NCBI GenBank assembly: GCA_045531205.1
Contig: JAZSDN010000031.1
Span: 1 to 53,728, forward strand
Direction of reading: 5' to 3'
From: JAZNQL01 sp045531205
GTDB taxonomy: Bacteria; Bacillota; Clostridia; UMGS1883; UMGS1540
Length of the DNA: 53,728 nucleotides
Shown here one piece after another: positions 15,958-23,808 of the stretch. Position numbers and translations under genes: made by a program. The notes below the pieces were generated by a model that had not been told where the DNA came from, searched no databases, and saw only the letters and a program-made list of their open reading frames with translations. Numbering within the stretch: position 1 is the first letter of the stretch; every line of letters starts with the position of its first letter.

Positions 15958-16953
15958 TTATATTTTTAAAGTTGCAGTAGCATTTAAATCAAGTGCTGCA
16001 CGGTCTCCGTTTTTGTAGGCATAATATCCCGCACACGAAATCATAGAACCGTTGTCGGTGCACAAAACAGGAGGCGGAACAAAAAAATCCATACCAAGAT
16101 TTTTTGATTTTTCAAGTATCTTTTCCCTTAAAACTTTGTTTGCGGCAACACCGCCTGCGAGTGCAATTTTGTTTATTTTTGCATCAGCGGCAGCACGCGT
16201 CAAAGTGTCACACAAAACATCTGTAACCGCATCTTCAAAAGATGCTGCAACATCATAAGTATTAACCTCCTGCCCTGTCATAGAAGCACGGTGCAAATAA
16301 TTTATAACAGATGTTTTTATACCGCTGAAGGAAAAATCAAGTCCAAAAACCGAGCGTGGGAACGTAATGGCAGCAGGATTTCCCTTTTCTGCGTGAGCAC
16401 TTAAAAGAGGACCGCCAGGGTAACCTAAACCTAAAACTCTTGCAACCTTGTCAAAGGCTTCTCCCGCGGCGTCATCTGTTGTAGCACCCAAAACTGTATA
16501 GGAGCTATAAGAATCAACCCTTACAATGTGACTGTGTCCGCCCGATGCCACAAGGCAAATAAACGGCGGCTCAAGCTCGGGGTGGGCAATATAGTTTGCA
16601 CAAATATGTCCGTGAATGTGATTTACAGGCACCAAAGGCTTTTTAAGAGAATAAGCAAACCCTTTTGCAAACGAAACACCAACAAGCAATGCACCAATAA
16701 GACCTGGGTGGCTTGTTACAGCAACGGCATCAAGGTCAGAAGCAGATACTCCCGCCTTTTCAAGTGCCTCACGTACAACATAGGTAATATATTCAATATG
16801 CTTTCTTGATGCAATTTCAGGCACAACACCGCCGTATTTTTTGTGCAAATCGGCTTGCGACCATATTACATCAGATAAAATTTTTCTTCCGTCAAGGCTT
16901 ACCGAAGCGGCAGTTTCGTCGCAGGAAGATTCAATTCCTAAAATAAGTGTCAT
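15958..16953 (-). CDS. tsaD: tRNA N6-threonylcarbamoyladenosine transferase TsaD
   Basis: TsaD transfers the threonylcarbamoyl group to A37 of tRNAs that read ANN codons, together with TsaB and TsaE. The 331-residue length is normal for Gcp/Kae1/TsaD. It begins ILGIESSCDETAASV, the ASKHA nucleotide-binding entry. It carries the metal-binding VNHIHGHICANY (about 109-120) and ends with CTDNGSMISCAGYYAY. GGAGTG lies six bases before the ATG. tsaB and tsaE are not adjacent. A good promoter lies upstream, so the gene is probably monocistronic. Confidence 0.96.
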   Translation of the reverse strand: MTLILGIESSCDETAASVSLDGRKILSDVIWSQADLHKKYGGVVPEIASRKHIEYITYVVREALEKAGVSASDLDAVAVTSHPGLIGALLVGVSFAKGFAYSLKKPLVPVNHIHGHICANYIAHPELEPPFICLVASGGHSHIVRVDSYSSYTVLGATTDDAAGEAFDKVARVLGLGYPGGPLLSAHAEKGNPAAITFPRSVFGLDFSFSGIKTSVINYLHRASMTGQEVNTYDVAASFEDAVTDVLCDTLTRAAADAKINKIALAGGVAANKVLREKILEKSKNLGMDFFVPPPVLCTDNGSMISCAGYYAYKNGDRAALDLNATATLKI

Positions 16954-16981
16954 AATTTCACTCCAAAATAAGCTTTCCTAT

Positions 16982-17010
16982 ATAATAACAGAAAAAAGTT
17001 AAACATTCAA
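16982..17010 (-). promoter_or_regulatory. tsaD promoter
   Basis: On the minus strand TTGAAT (17010-17005) and TATTAT (16987-16982) are 17 bp apart, with the start codon about 28 bases downstream. Confidence 0.6.
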
Positions 17011-17131
17011 GTCTTTAAATAAATTAAAAAATTTTTAAATGTTAAAACTTGTAAACCCTTGAAAATCAAGGATTTAAGAATGATTTTGTAATACAAAAAA
17101 TAAAAAATAATTAAAAAATTGTTAAAAAAGT

Positions 17132-17160
17132 TTGACAAAATGGCAAAAATAGTGTATAAT
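17132..17160 (+). promoter_or_regulatory. Promoter of the NlpC/P60 gene, consensus
   Basis: TTGACA (17132-17137) and TATAAT (17155-17160) with a 17-bp spacer match the housekeeping consensus perfectly. The region from 16990 to 17130 upstream is very AT-rich, like an UP element, and otherwise holds only a small CCTTGA/TCAAGG hairpin near 17057. Confidence 0.9.
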
Positions 17161-17203
17161 TTATCCTGTCAGCAAATATAATTGCTAAATAAGGAGAGAT
17201 TTG

Positions 17204-17848
17204 ATGTTAAAAAAACTGGCAATATCGGCAGCAATTATTTCAGCGTGTATAGTTTGCCTGCTCGGTATTTCTGCATCAGCAGATTTTGAGGAAGCGTATG
17301 TCGCAGTTGATGCATTAAACTTAAGAAATAACCCTTCAATTTTTGCAGACCCCATAGAAACTGTATATATTGGAGAAAAAATCACAGTAATAGAAGAATA
17401 TGACGGATGGTCAGAAGTAAACTATAACGGTAAACTTTTATATGCATGTAACCTTTTTGTTACACCTGACCCCGAGCTTGTACCTTATGAAGAATACACA
17501 CCTGCAGGAACAAAGGTTATAGAATATTCCAAAAACTTTTTGGGAATTCCCTATCGCTATGGCGGTAACGGCCCTAATTCCTTTGACTGCAGCGGTTTTG
17601 TAAAATATGTTTATGCAGGCTTTGGTATAAACCTGCCAAGAACATCTTATTCAATGCTCAGCGTTGGAACAGCCGTATCAAGACAGGATCTTGTACCCGG
17701 CGACCTTGTATTTTTCTCCGGTGGCGGACACGTTGGACTTTATGTGGGAAATAACACCTACATACACGCCCCCGAAACAGGCAGAACAGTAAGCATTGAC
17801 GATATGTCATACCGCACACTGTACGCTGCAAGAAGAATTTTTAATTAA
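17204..17848 (+). CDS. Secreted SH3-NlpC/P60 cell-wall hydrolase
   Basis: This is a predicted extracellular gamma-D-glutamyl endopeptidase acting on peptidoglycan stem peptides. The 214-residue protein has a signal peptide (about 1-26, ending ASA). A bacterial SH3 domain follows (about 32-85, with ALNLRNNPS). A C-terminal NlpC/P60 domain carries the full catalytic triad: Cys129 in FDCSGF, His176 in GGHVGLY and His188 in YIHAP. The ATG at 17204 is preferred over the adjacent TTG because AAGGAGAG is well spaced. It has a consensus promoter and its own terminator, so it is an independent, probably strongly expressed gene. Confidence 0.92.
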   Translation: MLKKLAISAAIISACIVCLLGISASADFEEAYVAVDALNLRNNPSIFADPIETVYIGEKITVIEEYDGWSEVNYNGKLLYACNLFVTPDPELVPYEEYTPAGTKVIEYSKNFLGIPYRYGGNGPNSFDCSGFVKYVYAGFGINLPRTSYSMLSVGTAVSRQDLVPGDLVFFSGGGHVGLYVGNNTYIHAPETGRTVSIDDMSYRTLYAARRIFN

Positions 17849-17851
17849 GCT

Positions 17852-17889
17852 AAAAAAAGAACATTTGTCGCTGACAAATGTTCTTTTTT
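17852..17889 (+). terminator. Terminator after the NlpC/P60 gene
   Basis: GAACATTTGTC (17859-17869) pairs perfectly with GACAAATGTTC (17873-17883) around a three-base loop, followed by TTTTTT. An upstream ATG within it is not the Nudix start. Confidence 0.9.
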
Positions 17890-17904
17890 ACGAAAGGGAA
17901 AATA

Positions 17905-18357
17905 ATGAAAAAAACTACTCTTTGTTATCTTGAACACGACGGCAAATATTTAATGCTCCACCGAACAAAAAAGAAAAATGACGATAATAAGAATAAATGG
18001 ATAGGAGTCGGAGGAAAAATAGAAGAAGGCGAAACACCCGAAGAGTGCCTTGTGCGTGAAGTTTTTGAAGAAACGGGGCTATCATTAAAAAGCTTTGTTT
18101 TCCGAGGCATAGTGCATTTTCGCTCGGGATATTTTGCAAACGAAGAAATGTATCTTTATACATCAGACGATTTTTTGGGAGAAATAAAAGAGTGCGACGA
18201 AGGCGAGCTTGCCTGGGTGTTAAAAGAAGATGTTTTAAGCCTTAACCTCTGGGAAGGCGATAAAATTTTTCTTGAAAAGCTTATGACCGACAGTTCCTTT
18301 TTTGAGCTTTCTCTTTTTTACGAAAAAGACAACTTGATTTCGTACACATTTGACTAA
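17905..18357 (+). CDS. Nudix hydrolase, MutT-like
   Basis: This 150-residue Nudix hydrolase probably cleaves oxidised or non-canonical nucleoside triphosphates such as 8-oxo-dGTP. The Nudix box is complete (residues 37-59): Gly37, Glu43, then REVFEETGL with the metal-binding glutamates. LCYLEHDGKYLMLHRTKKKN and the preceding KWIGVGGKIEEGE are typical of MutT/YtkD-type proteins. The ATG at 17905 follows AAAGGGAAA. An in-frame start nine codons earlier lies in the preceding terminator and is rejected. Substrate assignment is inference. Confidence 0.88.
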   Translation: MKKTTLCYLEHDGKYLMLHRTKKKNDDNKNKWIGVGGKIEEGETPEECLVREVFEETGLSLKSFVFRGIVHFRSGYFANEEMYLYTSDDFLGEIKECDEGELAWVLKEDVLSLNLWEGDKIFLEKLMTDSSFFELSLFYEKDNLISYTFD

Positions 18358-18453
18358 AGTTAAAAAATTACCTTTATTTTTAAATTTTTTGTTTAATATT
18401 AAAAAAACAGGAAATAATAAGGTAGGGTAATCTAAATTGAAAGGAATGGTCAA

Positions 18454-18657
18454 ATGTTAGACAATATCGCATTGGTGCTTGTAATTGTAGGCGCCTTAAA
18501 CTGGGGTTCCATAGGTCTTTTCGGCGTTGATATTGTAGGCACTATATTTGGCGGTCAGCTTGCGCTTGTAAGCCGAATAATTTATGCCGTAGTTGGTCTT
18601 GCAGGCTTGTGGTCTATCACAATGCTCTTTAAAGACAAAGTTCCCTCAAAAGAATAA
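18454..18657 (+). CDS. DUF378 family membrane protein (YuzA-like)
   Basis: This 67-residue protein has two hydrophobic helices (about 4-22 and 38-58). It has the DUF378 hallmark VGALNWGSIGLFGVDIVGTIFGG. The family is widespread in Firmicutes and its function is unknown. AAAGGAATGG precedes the ATG. The 96 bases upstream hold no clear housekeeping promoter. GTTTAA near 18390 with a G/A-rich element downstream may hint at an alternative sigma factor. A bidirectional terminator follows. Confidence 0.88.
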   Translation: MLDNIALVLVIVGALNWGSIGLFGVDIVGTIFGGQLALVSRIIYAVVGLAGLWSITMLFKDKVPSKE

Positions 18658-18672
18658 TATTAAGAGCAAACA

Positions 18673-18708
18673 AAAAAAGACAGAAACCCGTAAGTTTCTG
18701 TCTTTTTT
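18673..18708. terminator. Bidirectional terminator between convergent genes
   Basis: AAAAAAGACAGAAAC and GTTTCTGTCTTTTTT form a 15-bp stem with a six-base loop. It serves the DUF378 gene on the plus strand and the XRE regulator on the minus strand, whose stop codon touches its edge. Confidence 0.9.
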
Positions 18709-18932
18709 TATTTGCTTTTGTAGGATTTTATTTCATCGGTTAATCCTATTATATAATCGGCGGAAACATTATATAATTTACACAAAACAGCTAAATCTTC
18801 AATTTTAAGTTCTGCTCGTCCCGCCTCAATATGGTTGTAGCCTTGCTGTGATTTTTGCAGAACTTTGCCGAGATAGCTTTGCGTATAGTCATGGTCTTCG
18901 CGTAAATTGCGTAATCTTACTCTGTAATTCAT
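18708..18932 (-). CDS. Small XRE-family transcriptional regulator
   Basis: This 74-residue protein is essentially one helix-turn-helix domain of the Cro/C1 (XRE) type. RLRNLREDHDYTQSYLGKVL leads into QQGYNHIEAGRAELKIEDL, then LAVLCKLYNVSADYIIGLTD, the usual five-helix pattern. It has no effector domain, so any signal sensing must be through dimerisation or a partner. AAAGGGA precedes the ATG. It is divergent from the stalk-domain gene, and two TACTCA-N5-TGAGTA sites lie in the 122-base gap. It is therefore very probably the repressor of that gene. Confidence 0.9.
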   Translation of the reverse strand: MNYRVRLRNLREDHDYTQSYLGKVLQKSQQGYNHIEAGRAELKIEDLAVLCKLYNVSADYIIGLTDEIKSYKSK

Positions 18933-18974
18933 ATTTTAAATCCCTTTTTAGTATTTGTTAAAAAGAGAATAACA

Positions 18975-18991
18975 TACTCATAAATTGAGTA
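18975..18991. promoter_or_regulatory. XRE operator O1
   Basis: TACTCA-TAAAT-TGAGTA is a perfect inverted repeat with 6-base arms. It abuts the -35 box of the rightward promoter on its upstream side. Its arms are identical to those of O2, whose centre is 25 bp away. Confidence 0.85.
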
Positions 18992-19020
18992 TTGACTTTT
19001 ACTCAAACATTGAGTATAAT
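18992..19020 (+). promoter_or_regulatory. Promoter of the stalk-domain gene
   Basis: TTGACT (18992-18997) and TATAAT (19015-19020) are 17 bp apart. Operator O2 fills the spacer and overlaps the first two bases of the -10 box, so binding there would block RNA polymerase directly. Confidence 0.88.
19000..19016. promoter_or_regulatory. XRE operator O2
   Basis: TACTCA-AACAT-TGAGTA has the same arms as O1 with a different five-base centre. Conserved arms around a variable spacer are typical of a dimeric helix-turn-helix site. It sits between -35 and -10 of the rightward promoter. Confidence 0.88.
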
Positions 19021-19054
19021 AATTATAAATCTTAAATATTAAGGAGGTCTTTTT

Positions 19055-19840
19055 ATGAAAAAAAGATTGCAAGGTTTAATAGCAGGAGTATTGGTTGGAA
19101 CAATACTCACAAGCGGTGCAGTATTTGCAAAACAAGCATCGGAAATGATAAATGTCGTTTACGACAATATCAAAATTTTAATCGACGGAAAAGAATATCA
19201 GCCTACAGACGCACTTGGCAACACAGTAGAACCCTTTATTTATAACGGAACTACATATTTGCCTGTAAGAGCAATAGCAAATGCTTTTGATAAAGAGGTA
19301 GACTGGGAAGCACAAACAAGCACAGTTACTTTAGGCAGTAAAAATTACGATTGGCTTGACCAAATGGGATACGTGGATTACGAAACTACAGGATATAAAA
19401 ATGCCTTACAATCATGGTCAAAAGAAAGCAATAAGGCAACTGACGGAAATTTATATGATAGAGGATTACACTTTACATTATACACAACTTCTGGTGGGGA
19501 AGATGGTGTAAGAGTATTAAATGACGGAACAGTAGAATCATACCAAAATGTAGAATATATGCTTAATAATCAGTATAAAACTTTTGAGGGTAAGATAGTA
19601 TGTGCTGATACACATAATTATTGTTATAATACCGATCAGATAATTGTAAAATATTATGGCGATGGAAATCTTTTATATACATCACCTCCTATGACAAAAG
19701 GAACAAATGCGGTAAGTTTCAACATTGACGTGTCTGGCTATAAAATTTTAAAAATAAGTTTATCTGTTGTAAATCCGGGAAAATATAATCCTCAACATTC
19801 TAAAATTGGAATTGTAGATGCAAGATTATCAAAAAAATAA
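19055..19840 (+). CDS. Secreted stalk-domain (CuAO N-terminal-like) protein
   Basis: This 261-residue exported protein has a signal peptide (about 1-25, ending VFA). A copper-amine-oxidase N-terminal-like stalk domain follows, with KILIDGKEYQPTD and FIYNGTTYLPVRAIANAF (about 45-90). The C-terminal region of about 150 residues (YKTFEGKIVC, NAVSFNIDVSGYKILKISL) resembles an NPCBM-type beta-sandwich, a carbohydrate-binding fold found on cell-surface proteins. AAGGAGGT precedes the ATG. It is the only visible target of the divergent XRE regulator. The combination suggests a conditionally displayed surface protein; the ligand is unknown. Confidence 0.8.
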   Translation: MKKRLQGLIAGVLVGTILTSGAVFAKQASEMINVVYDNIKILIDGKEYQPTDALGNTVEPFIYNGTTYLPVRAIANAFDKEVDWEAQTSTVTLGSKNYDWLDQMGYVDYETTGYKNALQSWSKESNKATDGNLYDRGLHFTLYTTSGGEDGVRVLNDGTVESYQNVEYMLNNQYKTFEGKIVCADTHNYCYNTDQIIVKYYGDGNLLYTSPPMTKGTNAVSFNIDVSGYKILKISLSVVNPGKYNPQHSKIGIVDARLSKK

Positions 19841-19852
19841 TTTAAAGTAAAC

Positions 19853-19881
19853 AAAAAAGCCGTCCTCTGGACGGCTTTTTT
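19853..19881. terminator. Bidirectional terminator
   Basis: AAAAAAGCCGTCC and GGACGGCTTTTTT pair around TCT. It ends the stalk-domain gene on the plus strand and the SLH protein gene on the minus strand. Confidence 0.92.
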
Positions 19882-19891
19882 AGATTTACTT

Positions 19892-21712
19892 TTACGGCAT
19901 TATTACTATTGTTGTAGCTTCAAATGCGCCCATATTCATAGCACCTGTAACAGAAATGGTCTGCTTTTCTTTAAGTGCGGAGGATGAAACCATCTTGCCA
20001 GTAGCAGTATCCATTATCTTTGTTGCAGTTTTTATAAATACAAACATTTCTTTCTGTGTATCATTTTCTTCGTAAACAAATGTTATGAATCCGTAAGATG
20101 AATTTACGTTCTTTATTGTACCAACCAAAGCAGAGCTTTCGCCTGTCAATGTAGAAGCTACACGTGTTACAGTATCGCCTTCAACATTTAAAGTAACAGT
20201 TGAATTAAGGCGTAAAGCGTAAATGTCAGCTTCTTCGCCGTTTACGGTGTAGGTAGCACTGCGTGAAAGACTGTAGGTTGTAGAAGCACCGTTTGCTTTA
20301 ACTGTAATAGTGGGGAGTGTTGCAATGTATATAGCTTCAATTGTTCCTGTAGCAGTATGCTTTGTGCTGGTTGCAATTATTGAAGCAAGCTCTCCGTAAG
20401 TAACAGTTGCCGAAATATTGTCACCAACCAACACTTCGTCAGCAGTAGCTTTAGCACCGTTACGCTTTACAGAAGCATCTGTTGCAAGCTTGTATTCAAC
20501 CTCTTCTCCGTCTGTAAGAGTAATAACAAAAGCAACCGAGGGCGAAAGAATAATTTCCGAAACAGTACCCTTGATGTTTTCGTCTTTTGATTTAGCCACA
20601 ATAGTCGAAACCTCGCCCGAGCTTATTGTAAGAGTTACAGCATCGGTTTTATTAAGGTCTGTAAGCTTTGCAGATGAACCGTTCTTTGTAACAACAAAGT
20701 TTTCGGCTATAACATATTCATATAAAGCAGATGGGTCTTCTGCAAAATAAACTTTAATTTTGCTTGTGTTACCGCCCGATACAAGTGAACTGAAAATAGC
20801 TTCAACCACTTCGTCGCCCACAACTGTTATAGCTTCAACCGCATAAATAACACCGCCGCGTCTTACGATTGCAATAATCGAAGAAGGAGCAATTCTTGAA
20901 AGATCGGAAGCAAAACCGTCTTTCTTAACTATCGAAGCTGCACCGTAAGAAATGTTTACAGCAGCAGTTTTGTTGTCGGAAGTTATGTATGTCAAACGGT
21001 TTGTTGCAGCATCAAACGCCTTCATAGTAGCAATTTCGATTTCCTGATCCATCTTATTCATAAGACGGTAGAGTAAAACTGCCATCTGTGCTCTTGTAAC
21101 AGAACCCATAGGAACAAACTCTGTTTCGCTCATTCCGTTCATAATACCTTCTTCTGTTACATACTCAACATAAGGCTTAGCTGTTGCGGGGATATCAACC
21201 GAGTCAGCATAAGAAGTTGTTGCAACAGACATTGAAACATCGCCTTCAGCCCCTAAAACCTTTGTAAGTAAAACAGCAACCTCGTAACGCTTCATAGGCG
21301 AGTTTGCATTTTCACCGCCGATATAGGAAACCACATCCGAAAGCTTTAAAACATCCTTGTAAAGAAGATAAGCAACTTCGTTTTCATATCCTGTATCATA
21401 AGGAGTCAAATCATCTGCATAAAGCTCTTTAGCAAGCTCTGTAAAAGGTTTGTTTGCAGAATCTGTATAGCCTAAAATTCTTGCCGAAAGAATTAAAGCT
21501 TCAATTTTGCTTATTTCTCTTGCAGGCTTAAAAGTGCCGTCTGTATAACCTGCAATAATTCCGAGCTTTGTCATTTCCTCAATTTCGTTTACTGCCCAAG
21601 AATAATTTTCGGCAGTAACATCGGGGAATGCATTGTCGGCAGACACGGGAGCAACAATAAGTGCAAGTGTCATCAAAACCGATAAAGTTACAGAAAGTAA
21701 TTTTTTGAACAT
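19892..21712 (-). CDS. SLH-domain surface protein, 606 aa
   Basis: This exported protein has a signal peptide (about 1-25, ending VSA) and three S-layer homology domains: AFPDVTAENYSWAVNEIEEM with GYTDGTFKPAREISKIEAL (about 28-75), a degenerate second, and ADSVDIPATAKPYVEYVTEEG with SVTRAQMAVLLYRLM (about 165-220). SLH domains bind pyruvylated secondary cell-wall polymer. The remaining roughly 380 residues are Thr/Ser/Val-rich beta repeats, with recurring 'ITLTDG-EVEYKL' and 'VTVKANGAST' patterns. There is no catalytic motif. GGAAG precedes the ATG. It has its own promoter and a leader hairpin and is transcribed alone. Confidence 0.88.
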   Translation of the reverse strand: MFKKLLSVTLSVLMTLALIVAPVSADNAFPDVTAENYSWAVNEIEEMTKLGIIAGYTDGTFKPAREISKIEALILSARILGYTDSANKPFTELAKELYADDLTPYDTGYENEVAYLLYKDVLKLSDVVSYIGGENANSPMKRYEVAVLLTKVLGAEGDVSMSVATTSYADSVDIPATAKPYVEYVTEEGIMNGMSETEFVPMGSVTRAQMAVLLYRLMNKMDQEIEIATMKAFDAATNRLTYITSDNKTAAVNISYGAASIVKKDGFASDLSRIAPSSIIAIVRRGGVIYAVEAITVVGDEVVEAIFSSLVSGGNTSKIKVYFAEDPSALYEYVIAENFVVTKNGSSAKLTDLNKTDAVTLTISSGEVSTIVAKSKDENIKGTVSEIILSPSVAFVITLTDGEEVEYKLATDASVKRNGAKATADEVLVGDNISATVTYGELASIIATSTKHTATGTIEAIYIATLPTITVKANGASTTYSLSRSATYTVNGEEADIYALRLNSTVTLNVEGDTVTRVASTLTGESSALVGTIKNVNSSYGFITFVYEENDTQKEMFVFIKTATKIMDTATGKMVSSSALKEKQTISVTGAMNMGAFEATTIVIMP

Positions 21713-21727
21713 AAATCTTCCATAGCC

Positions 21728-21766
21728 TTTCCGCTCACCCTATTTTGTATGTTTTCCGCTGTGAGC
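21728..21766 (-). promoter_or_regulatory. Leader hairpin of the SLH gene
   Basis: On the minus strand GCTCAC (21766-21761) can pair with GTGAGC (21738-21733) over a 22-base loop. AGCGGAAA occurs twice on that strand, at 21760-21753 and 21735-21728, 25 bases apart. It lies between the promoter and the start codon and could affect mRNA stability or translation. No known riboswitch consensus is recognised. Confidence 0.35.
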
Positions 21767-21802
21767 CTGCGAAAAACCGAGTGCATTTATACACTTAATA
21801 TA

Positions 21803-21831
21803 ATAATAACATACTATTTATATTTCTTCAA
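21803..21831 (-). promoter_or_regulatory. Promoter of the SLH gene
   Basis: On the minus strand TTGAAG (21831-21826) and TATTAT (21808-21803) are 17 bp apart, giving a leader of about 84 bases. Confidence 0.65.
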
Positions 21832-21928
21832 TCATTTTTCGCAAAAAAATATAAAAAATTTACATATATTGAGTTTTTTGCGGATTTTTCTTAAAAAAAC
21901 AACAAAATGTGCGATTTTTAAAAGATAC

Positions 21929-21957
21929 TTGTCAAGTGATTTAAAATGTGATATAAT
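21929..21957 (+). promoter_or_regulatory. typA promoter
   Basis: TTGTCA (21929-21934) and TATAAT (21952-21957) are 17 bp apart, 33 bases before the typA start codon. Confidence 0.8.
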
Positions 21958-21990
21958 TGTAAAGTTAGAGATTAAAAAGGGGATGTACTT

Positions 21991-23802
21991 ATGCTTAACG
22001 ATAAAATAAGAAATATAGCTATCGTAGCTCACGTTGACCACGGAAAAACAACATTGGTTGATGCAATGCTTCGCCAGAGCGGAACATTCAGAGAAAACGA
22101 GCAGGTAGACGAAAGAGTAATGGACTCAAACGACCTTGAACGCGAAAGAGGAATAACAATACTTGCAAAAAACACCTCACTTTCATATAAGGACGTAAAA
22201 ATAAATATACTTGATACCCCGGGCCACGCAGATTTCGGCGGAGAGGTAGAACGTGCCCTTAAAATGGCAGACGGAGTACTTCTTTTGGTAGATGCGTTTG
22301 AAGGCTGTATGCCCCAGACACGCTTTGTACTTAAAAAAGCACTTGCACTTAACTTAAAACCCATAGTTGTAGTAAATAAAATTGACAGACCAAACGCCCG
22401 CCCCTACGAGGTTGTGGACGAAGTTTTAGAGCTTTTAATAGATTTGGGAGCTGATGAAGAACAGCTTGATTCCCCCGTAGTATATGCATCGGGACGTGAC
22501 GGCTGGGCAACCCTTTCGCCCGAAGCTACATCGCAGGACTTAAAGGTGCTTTTTGATAAAATTATAGAAACCATTCCCGCCCCTGAAGGAGACGATGAGG
22601 GCGAATTTCAGATGCTTGTTTCCAATATAGATTATGACGAGTATACAGGCAGAATAGGCGTAGGCAGAATAGAAAGAGGAAAAGCTTATGTAAATATGCC
22701 CGTTTCAATCTGCGTAGGAGACGAAGTAAAAAGAGGAAGAATAAGCAAGCTCTATTCCTATCAGGGACTTGAAAAAGTATCGGTTGAAGAAGCAGGTGCA
22801 GGCGATATAGCCGCTTTTTCAGGAATTACCGATATAAATATAGGCGATACAATATGCTCTCTTGAAAACCCCGAGCCACTTCCTTTTGTTGAAATTGACC
22901 AGCCCGTACTTTCAATGAACTTTTGTGTAAACGACAGTCCCTTTGCAGGTCAGGACGGGGAATATGTAACATCCCGCCACCTCCGTGCAAGACTTTATAA
23001 AGAGCTTGAATCGAATATAAGCTTAAAGGTTGAGGATACCGATTCAACCGAAGCCTTCGAGGTTTCAGGAAGAGGAGAACTTCACCTTTCAGTTCTTATC
23101 GAAAATATGCGCCGCCAAGGCTATGAATTTCAGGTTTCAAAACCCAGAGTTATTACAAAAACAATTGACGGAGTACTTTGCGAGCCAATTGAATATTTAA
23201 CAGTAGACGTTCCTGCCGAGTTTACAGGAGCTGTAATCGAAAGTGCAGGCATAAGAAAAGCCGAGCTTATAAATATGGCACCCTCCTCGCAGGACTTTAC
23301 AAGAATAGAATTTAAAATCCCCGCAAGAGGACTTATAGGCTACCGAAGCCAGCTTTTAACCGAAACAAGGGGTACCTGCGTAATAAACCACGTGTTCGAC
23401 AGCTTTGAACCTTATAAAGGAGACATCCCTTCAAGAACAAGAGGTTCTTTGGTAGCATTTGAATCGGGAGAAGCAGTATCCTACGGCATATTCAATGCAC
23501 AGGACAGAGGAACAATGTTTATAGAACCCGGCACAAAGGTTTACGAAGGTATGGTTGTAGGCGAAAACAGCCGTGTTGACGATATTTGCGTAAACGTGTG
23601 TAAGAAAAAGCACGTTACAAATATGCGTGCCGCAGGCTCCGACGAAGCATTAAGACTTACCCCTCCCCGTGTTATGAGTCTTGAACAGTGCATAGAATTT
23701 ATTTCGGATGACGAAATGCTTGAAGTTACACCAAGCACCTTAAGGATACGCAAAAAAATACTTTCAAATGCATTGAGGGCAAAATCCAAAAACACAAAAT
23801 AA
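21991..23802 (+). CDS. typA: Ribosome-associated GTPase TypA/BipA
   Basis: TypA/BipA is a translational GTPase related to EF-G and LepA, involved in ribosome assembly and stress adaptation. The 603-residue length is normal. The G domain shows AHVDHGKTTL (about 13-22, P-loop), RGITI (switch I), DTPGHADF (G3) and NKID (G4, about 129-132). Domain II follows, then EF-G-like domains III and V, and the TypA-specific C-terminal domain (RTRGSLVAFESGEAVSYGI). AAAAGGGGA precedes the ATG. It is the promoter-proximal gene of a run with comEC six bases later. Confidence 0.96.
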   Translation: MLNDKIRNIAIVAHVDHGKTTLVDAMLRQSGTFRENEQVDERVMDSNDLERERGITILAKNTSLSYKDVKINILDTPGHADFGGEVERALKMADGVLLLVDAFEGCMPQTRFVLKKALALNLKPIVVVNKIDRPNARPYEVVDEVLELLIDLGADEEQLDSPVVYASGRDGWATLSPEATSQDLKVLFDKIIETIPAPEGDDEGEFQMLVSNIDYDEYTGRIGVGRIERGKAYVNMPVSICVGDEVKRGRISKLYSYQGLEKVSVEEAGAGDIAAFSGITDINIGDTICSLENPEPLPFVEIDQPVLSMNFCVNDSPFAGQDGEYVTSRHLRARLYKELESNISLKVEDTDSTEAFEVSGRGELHLSVLIENMRRQGYEFQVSKPRVITKTIDGVLCEPIEYLTVDVPAEFTGAVIESAGIRKAELINMAPSSQDFTRIEFKIPARGLIGYRSQLLTETRGTCVINHVFDSFEPYKGDIPSRTRGSLVAFESGEAVSYGIFNAQDRGTMFIEPGTKVYEGMVVGENSRVDDICVNVCKKKHVTNMRAAGSDEALRLTPPRVMSLEQCIEFISDDEMLEVTPSTLRIRKKILSNALRAKSKNTK

Positions 23803-23808
23803 AGAATT

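Noticed and set aside
21728..21790. Cyclic di-GMP (GEMM-I) riboswitch before the SLH gene
   Set aside because: GGAAAGGC loosely resembles the ACGCAAAGCC element, but the other conserved helices and the GNRA loop are missing.
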